Source: an uncultured Candidatus Saccharibacteria bacterium (GTDB lineage: Bacteria; Patescibacteriota; Saccharimonadia; Saccharimonadales; Saccharimonadaceae). From it: a stretch of DNA of 64,000 nucleotides. The stretch spans positions 62,001-126,000 of the forward strand of contig CALHGK010000010.1 of the NCBI GenBank assembly GCA_938030095.1, read 5' to 3'. This document shows positions 27,091-35,378 of the stretch, piece after piece; the stretch's first letter is position 1, and the number at the start of each line of letters is the position of its first letter. A program made the translations under genes and the position numbers. The notes beneath the pieces were generated by a model. That model saw nothing but the letters and a program-made list of their open reading frames with translations. It had not been told where the DNA came from and did no database searches.

Positions 27091-28038
27091 ATGAAAACAA
27101 TCACCATTCTTATTCCTGCCTACAACGAAGCAGCTGTTTTGCCACAGCTGTTTGCCCGGCTCGAGACGCTGCAGCGCAGTGTCGATCGCCGGCGCTACCA
27201 GTTCGAATTCTTATTTATTAATGATGGTAGCCAGGATCACACGCTCGAGCTCATCCAGATCGAGCAGCAACACAACCCCGCTATTGCCTACCTCAATCTC
27301 TCGCGCAACTTTGGCAAAGAAGCTGCTATGCTGGCTGGCTTCGACCACGCCGCGGGTGATGCTGTGGTGGTAATTGATGCCGACCTGCAAGACCCACCAG
27401 AGCTGATCCCGCAGATGATCGAGCTGTGGGAACAGGGGTACGATGACGTATATGCGCGGCGCCGAAGCCGCTCAGGCGAGACCTGGCTCAAGAAAAAAAC
27501 TGCCGCGTGGTATTACCGCCTCCTCCAGAGTACGACGCATATTCCTGTTCAGATCGACACGGGCGACTTCCGCTTACTGAGCAAACGCTGCGTCACTGCC
27601 ATCACCCAGCTGCGCGAATCTCAGCGCAATACTAAAGCGATCTTTAGCTGGGTGGGGTATAAAAAGAAGGAGATCCTCTACGACCGCGACCCACGGGCTG
27701 CCGGTACTATCAAGCAAAATCCGCGCACGCTCATCAATCTCGCTATTGATGGCATCACGAGCTTTACCACCGCGCCACTGCGTATCTCGGCGGTGCTGGG
27801 CTTCCTTATCGCCTTCTTGGCCTCTATCTATATTCTCTATCTGCTCATCCGACCACTGTTCGGTGTGCCAACCGGTGCAGGCTATTCGTCGCTCATGGCG
27901 GTGATTCTCTTCCTTGGTGGAGTGCAACTGCTGAGTTTGGGGGTTATTGGCGAATACATCGCCCGGATTTTTAGCGAAACGAAGCAGCGCCCGCCCTATC
28001 TCGTTGAGGAGCATCGTGAGGCTCACCATCGCAAATAA
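27091..28038 (+). CDS. GtrB-type glycosyltransferase (GT2 with two C-terminal membrane helices)
   Basis: 315 residues. LIPAYNEAAVLP, FINDGSQDHT and the DXD region IDADLQDPPE (about 92-101) define the catalytic domain; two membrane helices near 232-256 and 268-292 end the protein, the GtrB/DPM1-like layout that makes polyprenyl-phosphate sugars. A TACAAT (27076-27081) lies 9 nt before the start. The next gene is GtrA-like and overlaps it by 23 nt: a typical synthase-flippase pair for adding a side sugar outside the membrane. Confidence 0.87.
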   Translation: MKTITILIPAYNEAAVLPQLFARLETLQRSVDRRRYQFEFLFINDGSQDHTLELIQIEQQHNPAIAYLNLSRNFGKEAAMLAGFDHAAGDAVVVIDADLQDPPELIPQMIELWEQGYDDVYARRRSRSGETWLKKKTAAWYYRLLQSTTHIPVQIDTGDFRLLSKRCVTAITQLRESQRNTKAIFSWVGYKKKEILYDRDPRAAGTIKQNPRTLINLAIDGITSFTTAPLRISAVLGFLIAFLASIYILYLLIRPLFGVPTGAGYSSLMAVILFLGGVQLLSLGVIGEYIARIFSETKQRPPYLVEEHREAHHRK

Positions 28039-28423
28039 CAGCGGTAAGTTGTTGCGGTTTGCGCTCGTTGGCGGAATTAATACAGCGATTGATATTGGCT
28101 TGCTATTTGGGCTCACCGCGCTTGGCGTGCCAAAGCTTGCGGCTAATACGGTATCAACGGGCCTTGCCTTTATTTTTAGTTTTTTCGCCAATAAGTCATA
28201 TACCTTCCGCGCCCAAGGCAATATGCGTCGGCAGCTGATCTTGTTTGTTATCATCACTCTGGCAGGCTTGTGGGGGCTGCAAAATGCGGTTATTTTCTGC
28301 ATTTCGCCTATCCTTGCCTCTGTTATTCATGCTGAGTCACTTGTGCTGCTGCTCGCAAAAATTATTGCTACTGGTGCATCGCTGGTGTGGAATTATTGTT
28401 TGTATGATCATGTTGTTTTTTGA
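28016..28423 (+). CDS. GtrA-like four-helix membrane protein
   Basis: 135 residues from a GTG at 28016 with TGAGGAG just upstream; a longer frame exists but lies within the preceding gene. LLRFALVGGINTAIDIGL at the start and NKSYTFR near residue 56 are the GtrA/PF04138 marks; four membrane helices fill the chain. GtrA proteins are thought to flip polyprenyl-phosphate sugars made by GtrB. It overlaps the GtrB-type gene and is co-translated. Confidence 0.87.
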   Translation: MRLTIANNSGKLLRFALVGGINTAIDIGLLFGLTALGVPKLAANTVSTGLAFIFSFFANKSYTFRAQGNMRRQLILFVIITLAGLWGLQNAVIFCISPILASVIHAESLVLLLAKIIATGASLVWNYCLYDHVVF

Positions 28424-28501
28424 ACAACAGAGAGATAATGTTTCGCTAAATATACGGTTTTTAAACAGTACATTTACAAACTCACTATACACTCATACCT
28501 A

Positions 28502-29023
28502 TTATTGACGCTGATAATCATCCGCCACTCGCACAATATCATCCTCTGTTGATGGGTACGCTGGGTTGGTGTGCTGCCAGAGCTCAGCAATAATCGTTGG
28601 GTGCTGAGCATCACCGCAAGCACGGTGGCGCTCCCCTGCCGCCAACCTTACGATATCGCCTGCCTGAGCTGGTGTTGGCTGGGCTGGTAGCTCGTCGCTC
28701 ATGTTGCGATAGTACGCACCAGCGGTCAGAAAACGCCACAACTCCGCCCGCCGATGATGATATTGCCAGCTCAGACGCGCCCCCGGCCGGACAAAAAGAA
28801 TCTTAGGACTGAGCGGCACATGAGCACTGTCCTTAGTTATTACTTCCGATACTGCAAAGAAATCCGCCGCAAACTGCTCTACCTGCGCCGGGTCAATACA
28901 GATAAACCCACCCCAGGGCCGCTGGCTATCTGTCCCAGTGATGTGGTAGCCCGCCTGGTGAATAATATATTCTATCTGCGCCAGATTCGTCTGGGCTGTT
29001 ATGTGTTGCGGTAGTTCCGTCAT
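28502..29023 (-). CDS. Cupin protein resembling type II mannose-6-phosphate isomerase
   Basis: 173 residues. RPWGGFICID near residue 35, KILFVRPGARLSWQYHHRRAE (about 74-94, the metal-binding cupin box with two His and a Glu) and a second cupin half GDIVRLAAGERHR; the end EDDIVRVADDYQR is typical of the isomerase domain of the bifunctional PMI/GMP proteins. It would interconvert mannose-6-phosphate and fructose-6-phosphate. It stands alone on the minus strand, with a TATAAT 18 nt before the ATG. Confidence 0.82.
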   Translation of the reverse strand: MTELPQHITAQTNLAQIEYIIHQAGYHITGTDSQRPWGGFICIDPAQVEQFAADFFAVSEVITKDSAHVPLSPKILFVRPGARLSWQYHHRRAELWRFLTAGAYYRNMSDELPAQPTPAQAGDIVRLAAGERHRACGDAQHPTIIAELWQHTNPAYPSTEDDIVRVADDYQRQ

Positions 29024-29104
29024 ATTATCTGTAATATGGGTATTATAGCACTTTTATATACAGTTTGTGTTTTTATTATTTATTGGAATTTGGTAATTCC
29101 TAAT

Positions 29105-29234
29105 CCCCGCTCACTACCCCTCCGATGGAGTGTGAAAACAGATTGCAATAATCTGTTTTCAGCCCAGCGCAAGAGGTCGACACCTGGGAAATATCGACCC
29201 TTATAGTGTTCCTGAGGAGGGGTAGTGAGCGGGG
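29105..29234 (+). ncRNA. Candidate structured RNA, copy B
   Basis: 130 nt between divergent genes. Outer stem of 19 perfect base pairs (29105-29123 with 29216-29234); inner hairpin GAAAACAGATT / AATCTGTTTTC (29134-29144 with 29150-29160, loop GCAAT); a second hairpin CCCAG / CTGGG (29163-29167 with 29184-29188) whose loop contains GGTCGA (29175-29180), which pairs with TCGACC (29194-29199) to make a pseudoknot. The core CAGCGCAAGAGGTCG is shared with 11963-12090. There is no T-run after the outer stem, so it is not a simple terminator. It matches no RNA family I recognise; a small mobile inverted-repeat element is the alternative. Confidence 0.6.
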
Positions 29235-29320
29235 GTAATATTACAGAGATGTTACTTTAAATTTAATGCCACCCGTCTTGACACACGCGTGCCCATCTGG
29301 CGCTTTCGGTGCGAGGACTG

Positions 29321-29326
29321 TATACT
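29321..29326 (+). promoter_or_regulatory. -10 box of the GT4 gene
   Basis: TATACT ending 7 nt before the ATG at 29334. The gap AGGAAGT could act as a very close Shine-Dalgarno, but it would mostly lie at the transcript end. Confidence 0.45.
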
Positions 29327-29333
29327 AGGAAGT

Positions 29334-30437
29334 ATGAGTTTTCATATTGCAATCGACGCCCGCGTTATCAATTCTGGCACAGGCACATACGTCGTGAAGC
29401 TGCTCGAGCAGCTGGAGCGGCTTGATACAACCAACCGTTATAGCATCCTCGTCCCCACCAAGGATCGCGACTATTGGCAGCCACACAACCCCAACTTCAC
29501 CATCCGCACGGTCGACTTTGCTAATTATTCGCTGGCAGAGCAGCTAGGCTTCCGCCGCTATCTGGATGAGCTAAAGCCCGACTTAGTACACTTTTGTATG
29601 CCGCAGCAGCCGGTTTTTTACAGAGGTAAACACGTCACAACGGTGCATGATATGACCCTCCTCAAGACGTATAATTCCGATAAAAATTGGCTCGTGTTTC
29701 ATCTTAAGCAATTGGTGGGACGCTGGGTGTTTCGGCGGATTGCCCGCACCAGCGAACATATCATCACTATTTCTCAGACGACTAAGCAAGAATATCAGGA
29801 CTTTACTAAGATCCCCGATAGCAAAATCTCGGTCATCTACGAAGCGGGCGAGGTACACCCTGGTCAGCTCACGCCATATATAGACCTCCCCTTCAAGCGG
29901 TTCATCATCTACGTTGGGCAGCAGCCAGACTACAAGAATTTGCGTCGCCTCGCAGCCGCACACCAGCAGCTACTGAGCCGCTGGCCCGACCTTGGCCTGG
30001 TGTTTGTGGGGCGGATGAACGAAGACACCAAGCGCAACCAAGCCTACTACCAACAGCAGGGCTATCGCAATATCCACTTCACTGGGTTCATCCCCGATGG
30101 GCAGCGCGATTGGCTACTTAACAAAGCCGAGGCATACGTCTTTCCATCACTGATGGAGGGGTTTGGCCTGCCACCGCTCGAAACGATGGCGTATGGCACG
30201 ACCCCTGTTATATCGAGCAATACCTCGTGCATGCCCGAGATTTTGGGCGATGCTGCTGAGTACTTCGACCCACTCGACGTCGATGCCATCGCGAGCGCAA
30301 TCGACCGTGTCCTCAGCCAGCCAGCTCGCCGCCGCGAACTCATCGTCAAAGGCAAAGCTCAAGCTGCCCGCTACTCGTGGGAACGTTGTGGCAAGGAAAC
30401 GTTGGCGGTGTATGAGCGAGCGCTTGGTAAGCAGTAA
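29334..30437 (+). CDS. Family 4 glycosyltransferase
   Basis: 367-residue GT-B enzyme. The start SFHIAIDARVINSGTGTYV is the glycine-rich first Rossmann half; TVHDMTLL follows near residue 103; YVGQQPDYKNLRRL opens the second half, and PSLMEGFGLPPLETMAYG carries the two Glu of the E-x7-E donor site. An upstream frame start at 29289 lies before the promoter and is rejected. The gene is isolated between the candidate RNA and a minus-strand gene. The sugar transferred is unknown. Confidence 0.87.
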   Translation: MSFHIAIDARVINSGTGTYVVKLLEQLERLDTTNRYSILVPTKDRDYWQPHNPNFTIRTVDFANYSLAEQLGFRRYLDELKPDLVHFCMPQQPVFYRGKHVTTVHDMTLLKTYNSDKNWLVFHLKQLVGRWVFRRIARTSEHIITISQTTKQEYQDFTKIPDSKISVIYEAGEVHPGQLTPYIDLPFKRFIIYVGQQPDYKNLRRLAAAHQQLLSRWPDLGLVFVGRMNEDTKRNQAYYQQQGYRNIHFTGFIPDGQRDWLLNKAEAYVFPSLMEGFGLPPLETMAYGTTPVISSNTSCMPEILGDAAEYFDPLDVDAIASAIDRVLSQPARRRELIVKGKAQAARYSWERCGKETLAVYERALGKQ

Positions 30438-30523
30438 GTGTGATATATAAAATAACAGAGTAACCTATATATAGTAGCAGCTCCTATGGTTCAATACAGG
30501 ACCTAAAGGAACTACTACTACGG

Positions 30524-31207
30524 CTACGCACGAGACATACTCGTCGCTCGTTCTACCAAGGCTTGCACAGCAGCACCTCGAGCTTGTGCTATCTGTGATT
30601 CCTTCCACGAAGGATCGAGTAATATACCAAGGGCTGCTATATCATCCAATGATGGGTTATTCTTTTTTCTCACATCTCCTACTGTTTGGTGTATATCTAG
30701 CTGACCACCCTCCACTGTTGAGAGTTTCATATGACCGATTGTCGGCTCCTCTGTCGTCAACCCTAATTCATACAGGTTATCAGAGGGTATATTCGTGTTC
30801 ATGTCACACCCAGTTGTTTTTTTATTCATTGCAATATCTATACTTACTTCGCGGTAGAGTAATGACTCATGTTCATTACTCTCTTTGTCGCATTCTTTTG
30901 CCACCCCTATTGTAATGTGTATACCTTCACCTGTTCCTTCATTCTGCGTTATATGGGCAGCTTTTTGCCTTACATCTTGCAGAAAAGCCATAATAGTCTC
31001 GGACGCATTTTGCTCGGCAATGTTTGTAAGATCTTCCAAGGTGTAGGTTGTTATGTAGTTCTCTTGCCTACTAATGTCATTGTATGGGTCACCATGGCGT
31101 ATAAATGGCTTCTTATTAAGCCGTTTATCGACGAGGTTATTGAAGTCTTCTGTTGCTAGTTCCTTTGTTTTTTCCTGTTTATAATATAGGTCTTCATAAC
31201 TTGGCAT
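30524..31207 (-). CDS. Uncharacterised soluble protein
   Basis: 227 residues, charged, no membrane segment or signal peptide. No family recognised. A central stretch (about 95-140) reads as alternating beta strands (IHITIGVAKEC, REVSIDIAMN), followed by a region rich in Thr and Glu. The ATG at 31207 is chosen because AAGGA lies at a usable distance; a TTG 33 nt upstream is less likely. It is visibly more AT-rich than the glycosyltransferase genes beside it. Genes on the same strand upstream are jag and yidC, 170 bp away, with no sign of a shared operon. Confidence 0.6.
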   Translation of the reverse strand: MPSYEDLYYKQEKTKELATEDFNNLVDKRLNKKPFIRHGDPYNDISRQENYITTYTLEDLTNIAEQNASETIMAFLQDVRQKAAHITQNEGTGEGIHITIGVAKECDKESNEHESLLYREVSIDIAMNKKTTGCDMNTNIPSDNLYELGLTTEEPTIGHMKLSTVEGGQLDIHQTVGDVRKKNNPSLDDIAALGILLDPSWKESQIAQARGAAVQALVERATSMSRA

Positions 31208-31378
31208 AGGGGGTTCCTTGTGGCTCTTAGTCTGTAACAATTGTTATGATACTTTTTTCTCTCTGCAGTGCCAAACGGTTAATCTACTAAGAATGCCGTC
31301 TTTTCTTAAAAGATATGTAGAGTAAGGGATGAATGTTCTTTAGTGTTCTACTCCCCTGTTGTGTGTAGACTTTTACTT

Positions 31379-31843
31379 TTACTCAGCTTCTTCCAGCTGG
31401 ATGATCACATGGCGCTCGCGGCCTTCGCCTTCGGAGACGGTCGTGATACCCGCTGCGTCGGCAGCGACTTGGTGAACGATACGTCGGTCGGCTGGGTTGA
31501 GATGGGCAGTGTAGGATTCGCCAGTTGCACGCACGCGCTCGATCCAGCCGCGGGCTTTATCGGCAACCTTCTCCTCGTGCTGCTTTTTGTAGTCGGCAAT
31601 ATCAACACTCACGCGCACTATAGCTGCATGCTGCGCCCGCAGTGCCGACGAGACGATATATTGCAGCGCCCGCAGCGTCTCTGCTCCGCGGCCAATTAAG
31701 ATGCTATTTATATCCGACGACTCCACCCGAAGTGTCATTACCTCGCCATCATCATCACCCGATACCGCAATATTTTCGCCAAAAAACGAGATGATGTTCT
31801 GGAGATATTCTCGGGCAAATGTTACTGATTGGTATCGATCCAT
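31379..31843 (-). CDS. jag: Jag/KhpB-like RNA-binding protein (KH and R3H domains)
   Basis: 154 residues. A KH domain (about 37-85) contains LIGRGAETLRALQYIV, the GxxG-type RNA-binding loop; an R3H domain closes the protein, with LNPADRRIVHQ near 115. The N-terminal Jag domain present in longer homologues is missing. In Gram-positives this family partners KhpA and affects cell division and elongation. A strong Shine-Dalgarno (AGGAGGAG) precedes it, and it follows yidC by 17 nt, the classical yidC-jag arrangement. Confidence 0.9.
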   Translation of the reverse strand: MDRYQSVTFAREYLQNIISFFGENIAVSGDDDGEVMTLRVESSDINSILIGRGAETLRALQYIVSSALRAQHAAIVRVSVDIADYKKQHEEKVADKARGWIERVRATGESYTAHLNPADRRIVHQVAADAAGITTVSEGEGRERHVIIQLEEAE

Positions 31844-31860
31844 CGGGTTCTCCTCCTCTG

Positions 31861-32781
31861 TTATTCTTTGGCTTTGATGCGTGTGACGTTGGCTTCTGTA
31901 GCCGCTTTGGCGCGCTTCTTTGTCGACTTTTTCTTGGCGGGTGTTGTAATATCTACTTCATCGGCAATTGCTTCAAGCTCTTGCTTATCTTTGCGGAGGA
32001 GATACGACTGCTGCGCCACCGCTACTAAGTTAGACGCTGTGTAGTAGAGCGCCAACGCCCCTGGCAGACCCATCATGATCATAAACATCATCACTGGCAT
32101 AAACTTCGCCATATTACGCATCATTGCGGCGTTCATCTCGGCGGGGTCGGCCTCTTTGCCAGCGGCCGTCTCCTTCATGATATCGCGGAAACGTTTAGTG
32201 CTCTTGCCAGTTGGCATAGTTTGCTTGGTCATTACATACTGGGTGAGGGCTGAGATGATCGCAAGAGCGAGGAGTGGCCAGACAATACCATCCTTACCAA
32301 GCGCTACCTTGGTGAGGTCGATAAAGCCCAGCATGGTGTGGTTGAATTGCTCAGGGTGGTTGATGATCGTCTTAATGGCATCGATATTCTTAAGCGGCTC
32401 GTAGATGTAGCGCGCCACTTGGTCGCGGTGAAGCGAAATGATCATAATCACCTGGTAGAGGCCGATAAAGATCGGAATCTGAATAAAGAGCAGGAGAATT
32501 GAGCGAAATGGCTTGATGCCGTACTTCTTATACAGCTCCATCTGCTGCATTGCTTCGACTTGGCGGTTGCCATTAGCCGCCTTCTTGATCTTGGCGAGCT
32601 CGGGCTGCATTTTGCGCATCTGTTTGCTCTGGTGGAGCTGCCGCTTGAGCAGTGGATAGAGCAAGAAGCGAATGATAACCGTAAAGATAATCACTGCCAC
32701 GCCAAAGTCACCACCAGGGATGATACTATAGATGAGCAAAAGTGCGTTAAAAATGGGCTGTAAAATTATTGTCTCAAACAT
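31861..32781 (-). CDS. yidC: Membrane protein insertase YidC
   Basis: 306 residues; inserts proteins into the cytoplasmic membrane alone or with Sec. Five hydrophobic segments, the first near 4-30; the conserved positive residue in the groove helix is Arg in VIIRFLLYPL; a basic coiled region (about 55-95) follows. The tail is rich in Lys and Arg and probably binds ribosomes. An upstream ATG at 32823 overlaps the TACAAT promoter box, so 32781 is used; GGAG precedes it. The large periplasmic domain of Gram-negative YidC is absent. YidD is not found between rnpA and yidC. Confidence 0.93.
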   Translation of the reverse strand: MFETIILQPIFNALLLIYSIIPGGDFGVAVIIFTVIIRFLLYPLLKRQLHQSKQMRKMQPELAKIKKAANGNRQVEAMQQMELYKKYGIKPFRSILLLFIQIPIFIGLYQVIMIISLHRDQVARYIYEPLKNIDAIKTIINHPEQFNHTMLGFIDLTKVALGKDGIVWPLLALAIISALTQYVMTKQTMPTGKSTKRFRDIMKETAAGKEADPAEMNAAMMRNMAKFMPVMMFMIMMGLPGALALYYTASNLVAVAQQSYLLRKDKQELEAIADEVDITTPAKKKSTKKRAKAATEANVTRIKAKE

Positions 32782-32829
32782 ATTGACTCCGATTACTGCA
32801 TTTATTGTATCATAGGTGGCCACGGAAGA

Positions 32830-33092
32830 TGAATTGTGGCGAAGTATTTTTGGAAATCAATCGTTGATATATGCGATACACTACTGCCAATACTACATAT
32901 AAGAGTATTTATAACCTTAGAAAAGAACACTCACCCAGCTTGCCTTTCATTGATATAAAATGACAAGAAAATAATTTTTTATAAATGTTTTGAGTTCTAT
33001 TTACCACTGTTTATAAAGAACTATATGGTATTAATTTGACTCAAGGTACTATGAAATAGATCGCGCAAAGAAGGCCGAGAGGCTATAAAGTA
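32830..33092. other. AT-rich gap between rnpA and yidC
   Basis: About 260 bp, no coding frame and no clear terminator. yidD, often present here in other bacteria, is missing. TACAAT (minus strand, 32806-32811) just to the left is the likely yidC promoter. Confidence 0.45.
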
Positions 33093-33479
33093 CTAGTCTA
33101 TCTTTTCTCTCTCATCGCTAGGCGCTGCGTCGCCAGGGCAAATACCAGCTCGCACAAGCAGATTTTTCACCACCAGCACAAGCTCATCGTGCGGCGTGGT
33201 AAGCACCTCGCTTGAGGTGATGATTAGTGCAACATCGTACACCCCTGTAAAGTGCGGTACGTGCTGGCGCAGAATCTCGTAGACGCGGCGGCGAATGCGG
33301 TTGCGCCCCACCGCAGATTTGTGCACCTTTTTGCTCACCACCACGGCAATGCGTGGCATGCGCCGACGGCGATTAGCCACGTACTTGACGGTTAGCAAAC
33401 GCGACCGCTCGGCACTGGCATGGCGATACAAATAGCGCAGCCCGCCATAGCCATGAAACCGATATCGTTGCTGTAACAT
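33093..33479 (-). CDS. rnpA: Ribonuclease P protein component
   Basis: 128 residues; the protein cofactor of the tRNA 5'-processing ribozyme. VSKKVHKSAVGRNRIRRRVY near residues 55-75 is the diagnostic RNR motif. The ATG at 33479 is chosen since a TATAAT lies exactly 6 nt upstream; a longer frame would run through the rpmH terminator. The tail is rich in Asp and Glu, slightly unusual. The RNA partner (rnpB) is not in this window. Confidence 0.93.
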   Translation of the reverse strand: MLQQRYRFHGYGGLRYLYRHASAERSRLLTVKYVANRRRRMPRIAVVVSKKVHKSAVGRNRIRRRVYEILRQHVPHFTGVYDVALIITSSEVLTTPHDELVLVVKNLLVRAGICPGDAAPSDEREKID

Positions 33480-33485
33480 AGCTGT

Positions 33486-33491
33486 ATTATA
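33486..33491 (-). promoter_or_regulatory. rnpA leaderless promoter -10
   Basis: TATAAT, then ACAGCT, then ATG at 33479. It lies between the rpmH terminator and rnpA, so rnpA is transcribed on its own. Confidence 0.6.
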
Positions 33492-33515
33492 GCAAATCTG
33501 CCCGCAAACAGAGAT

Positions 33516-33545
33516 AAAATAACCCACCAAGCAGTGGGTTATTTT
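33516..33545 (-). terminator. rpmH terminator
   Basis: Twelve-base-pair stem AAAATAACCCAC / GTGGGTTATTTT, 6-nt loop, T/A-rich flanks on both sides. It separates rpmH from rnpA, genes that are often co-transcribed elsewhere. Confidence 0.85.
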
Positions 33546-33566
33546 CGTCATTTTGCTATCGTCACA

Positions 33567-33707
33567 CTACGAGAGTGCGAGGCGAGCACGGCCCTTGGCG
33601 CGGCGGCGCTTGAGCACATTGCGGCCTGCCTTGGTAGCAATCCGTGCCCGAAACCCGTGCGTCCGAGCACGATGACGAGTGTGTGGTTGGTGAGTTCGTT
33701 TTGGCAT
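33567..33707 (-). CDS. rpmH: 50S ribosomal protein L34
   Basis: 46 residues, the usual size. It begins [20 protein letters not shown] and contains [15 protein letters not shown], the L34 signature; the protein lies in the large subunit near the 23S RNA. The gene is divergent from dnaA, the conserved order at bacterial origins. Confidence 0.96.
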   Translation of the reverse strand: MPKRTHQPHTRHRARTHGFRARIATKAGRNVLKRRRAKGRARLALS

Positions 33708-33716
33708 ATCATTGCT

Positions 33717-33745
33717 ATTATACGCGATTGCCTCAGATCTTTCAA
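33717..33745 (-). promoter_or_regulatory. rpmH promoter
   Basis: TTGAAA (33745-33740 on the minus strand), 17-nt spacer, TATAAT (33722-33717), 9 nt to the ATG. No Shine-Dalgarno. Confidence 0.65.
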
Positions 33746-33804
33746 CTTTTCACTCGCTTGGTGGATTTTGTGCTCCGAGCAACCTCCGTCATAAGCATAG
33801 CCAA

Positions 33805-33960
33805 ATTGTTTATCCACATTTGTTCGCGAGTTATCCACACTTTAACAGAGGTAATACATTTTTGTGGAAAAACTCCACCCCTGTTGCTCTTTTTTCGCAC
33901 ATTTCGCTGTTGTATTTCTCACGGTTGTGGAAAAGTCGGTTTTTTCTTATACTAAAAAGA
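33805..33960. other. Replication origin region, left DnaA-box cluster
   Basis: Two perfect TTATCCACA boxes on the + strand (33810-33818 and 33831-33839) and two TTTTCCACA boxes on the minus strand (33863-33871 and 33926-33934). The last overlaps the -35 of dnaA, which would let DnaA repress its own gene. Placed between rpmH and dnaA as in many bacterial chromosomal origins. Confidence 0.8.
33925..33953 (+). promoter_or_regulatory. dnaA promoter overlapping a DnaA box
   Basis: TTGTGG (33925-33930), 17-nt spacer, TATACT (33948-33953). Gives a leader of about 36 nt that includes AAGGAG (33978-33983). The -35 lies in a DnaA box. Confidence 0.6.
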
Positions 33961-33995
33961 GTCATTGTATAACAAACAAGGAGCAGCAAAAACCA

Positions 33996-35378
33996 GTGTA
34001 CCACAGCCTGTGGAAGAGTGTTTTGGGTGAAATTGAAGTGTCGATACCAAGCGGTGTTTTTTCGACGTGGTTTGCCAATACCGAGATGCTCAGCAACAAA
34101 GACGGGGTGATCACCATTGGTGTGGCGAATATCTTTGCGATTCGCCAGTTTGAGGTGCGCTATGATAGCATTGTCAAAGAAGCGCTCCAGCACAGTGGTG
34201 TGGAGGTGTCGCGCATCGCCTATGTGGTAAACAAACAAGGCAAAAAACGCACTGTGATTAGCCGCGAAACCACTGGCCAGCTAGCCGATCGCGTCGAGGA
34301 GCGAGCGGCAGCGCTCATCAGTAAGCCAACTACCTCATCACACTCTAGCTCTACCACACCAGCAACCAGCCTCAATGCGCGCTATACCTTCCAGAATTTC
34401 ATTGTCGGCTCGAGCAACGACCTCGCCTACACCGCCTGCCAAGCAGTCGCACATAGCCCTGGCACCAAATATAATCCCCTCTTTATTTATGGTGGCGTTG
34501 GCCTTGGTAAGACGCACCTCATCCAAGCGGTAGGCAACGAGATCCTCGCGCGCGACCCAAGCAAAAAGGTCGCTTACCTGAGCTCGGAGACGTTTGTCAA
34601 AGAATTTATCGAGTCAATCCGCTTCAAAAAGGCTGGCTTTTCTGATCGGTATCGCAATGTCGATGTACTGATCGTCGACGATATGCAGTTTATTGCTGGG
34701 CGTGAGAAAACTCAAGAGGAGTTCTTTCACACCTTCAATACCCTCCACCAAGCTAATAAGCAAATTATCATCGGTAGCGACAAGCCACCGCACAGCATCC
34801 CTACCCTGACGGAGCGCTTGCGCAGCCGTTTTGAATGGGGAATGGCGATCGATATTCAGATGCCAGACTTTGAGACGCGCTGCGCGATCGTCGAGACCAA
34901 GGCGAGCTTCGCTGGCGTAACGCTCGAGCGCGACACTGTGGAATACCTGGCCAAGAACGTCAAGACAAACATCCGCGAGCTTGAGGGTGCGCTCAATCAG
35001 CTCCTTGCCTATGCCGAAATGCGCGGCGTCACCCCTGATGTGATGACGGCAGAGGGTTTGCTTGGCAACGTCCGGCGCAGTCGCCCTCAGCATCTCACCG
35101 CCAAGCAGATTATCGACAAGACTGCTCGCCATTTCCAGATCGATAGCAAAGAAATCTGTGGTGCCAAGCGGGCTAAGCACATCGTTGTGCCACGGCAAAT
35201 TGCCATGTACTTGCTGCGCAGCGAGCTCCACATGAGCTTTCCACAAATTGCTAATGAGCTAGGCCGCAAAGACCACACGACCGCCATCCACTCAGTCGAA
35301 AAGATCGAAAAATCCATCAAGCTCGACTACCTCATCCGTGAGCAAGTCGCTGACATCCGGGACAAGCTCTATGCCTAG
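33996..35378 (+). CDS. dnaA: Chromosomal replication initiator DnaA
   Basis: 460 residues from GTG at 33996 (VYHSLWKSVL), which matches where DnaA domain I should begin; longer frames from 33864 include promoter sequence. AAGGAG lies 12 nt upstream, slightly far. Domain I is at about 1-85, a Ser/Thr-rich linker at 100-125, AAA+ Walker A GGVGLGKTHLIQ near 167, Walker B LIVDDMQF near 230, and the DNA-binding domain IV ends with GRKDHTTAIHSVEKI. It melts the origin at the DnaA boxes on either side. Confidence 0.96.
   Translation: MYHSLWKSVLGEIEVSIPSGVFSTWFANTEMLSNKDGVITIGVANIFAIRQFEVRYDSIVKEALQHSGVEVSRIAYVVNKQGKKRTVISRETTGQLADRVEERAAALISKPTTSSHSSSTTPATSLNARYTFQNFIVGSSNDLAYTACQAVAHSPGTKYNPLFIYGGVGLGKTHLIQAVGNEILARDPSKKVAYLSSETFVKEFIESIRFKKAGFSDRYRNVDVLIVDDMQFIAGREKTQEEFFHTFNTLHQANKQIIIGSDKPPHSIPTLTERLRSRFEWGMAIDIQMPDFETRCAIVETKASFAGVTLERDTVEYLAKNVKTNIRELEGALNQLLAYAEMRGVTPDVMTAEGLLGNVRRSRPQHLTAKQIIDKTARHFQIDSKEICGAKRAKHIVVPRQIAMYLLRSELHMSFPQIANELGRKDHTTAIHSVEKIEKSIKLDYLIREQVADIRDKLYA

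Noticed and set aside
29105..29234. Reading the long inverted repeat as a simple terminator
   Set aside because: The outer arms are 92 nt apart, there is no T-run, and the inside has its own conserved structure.
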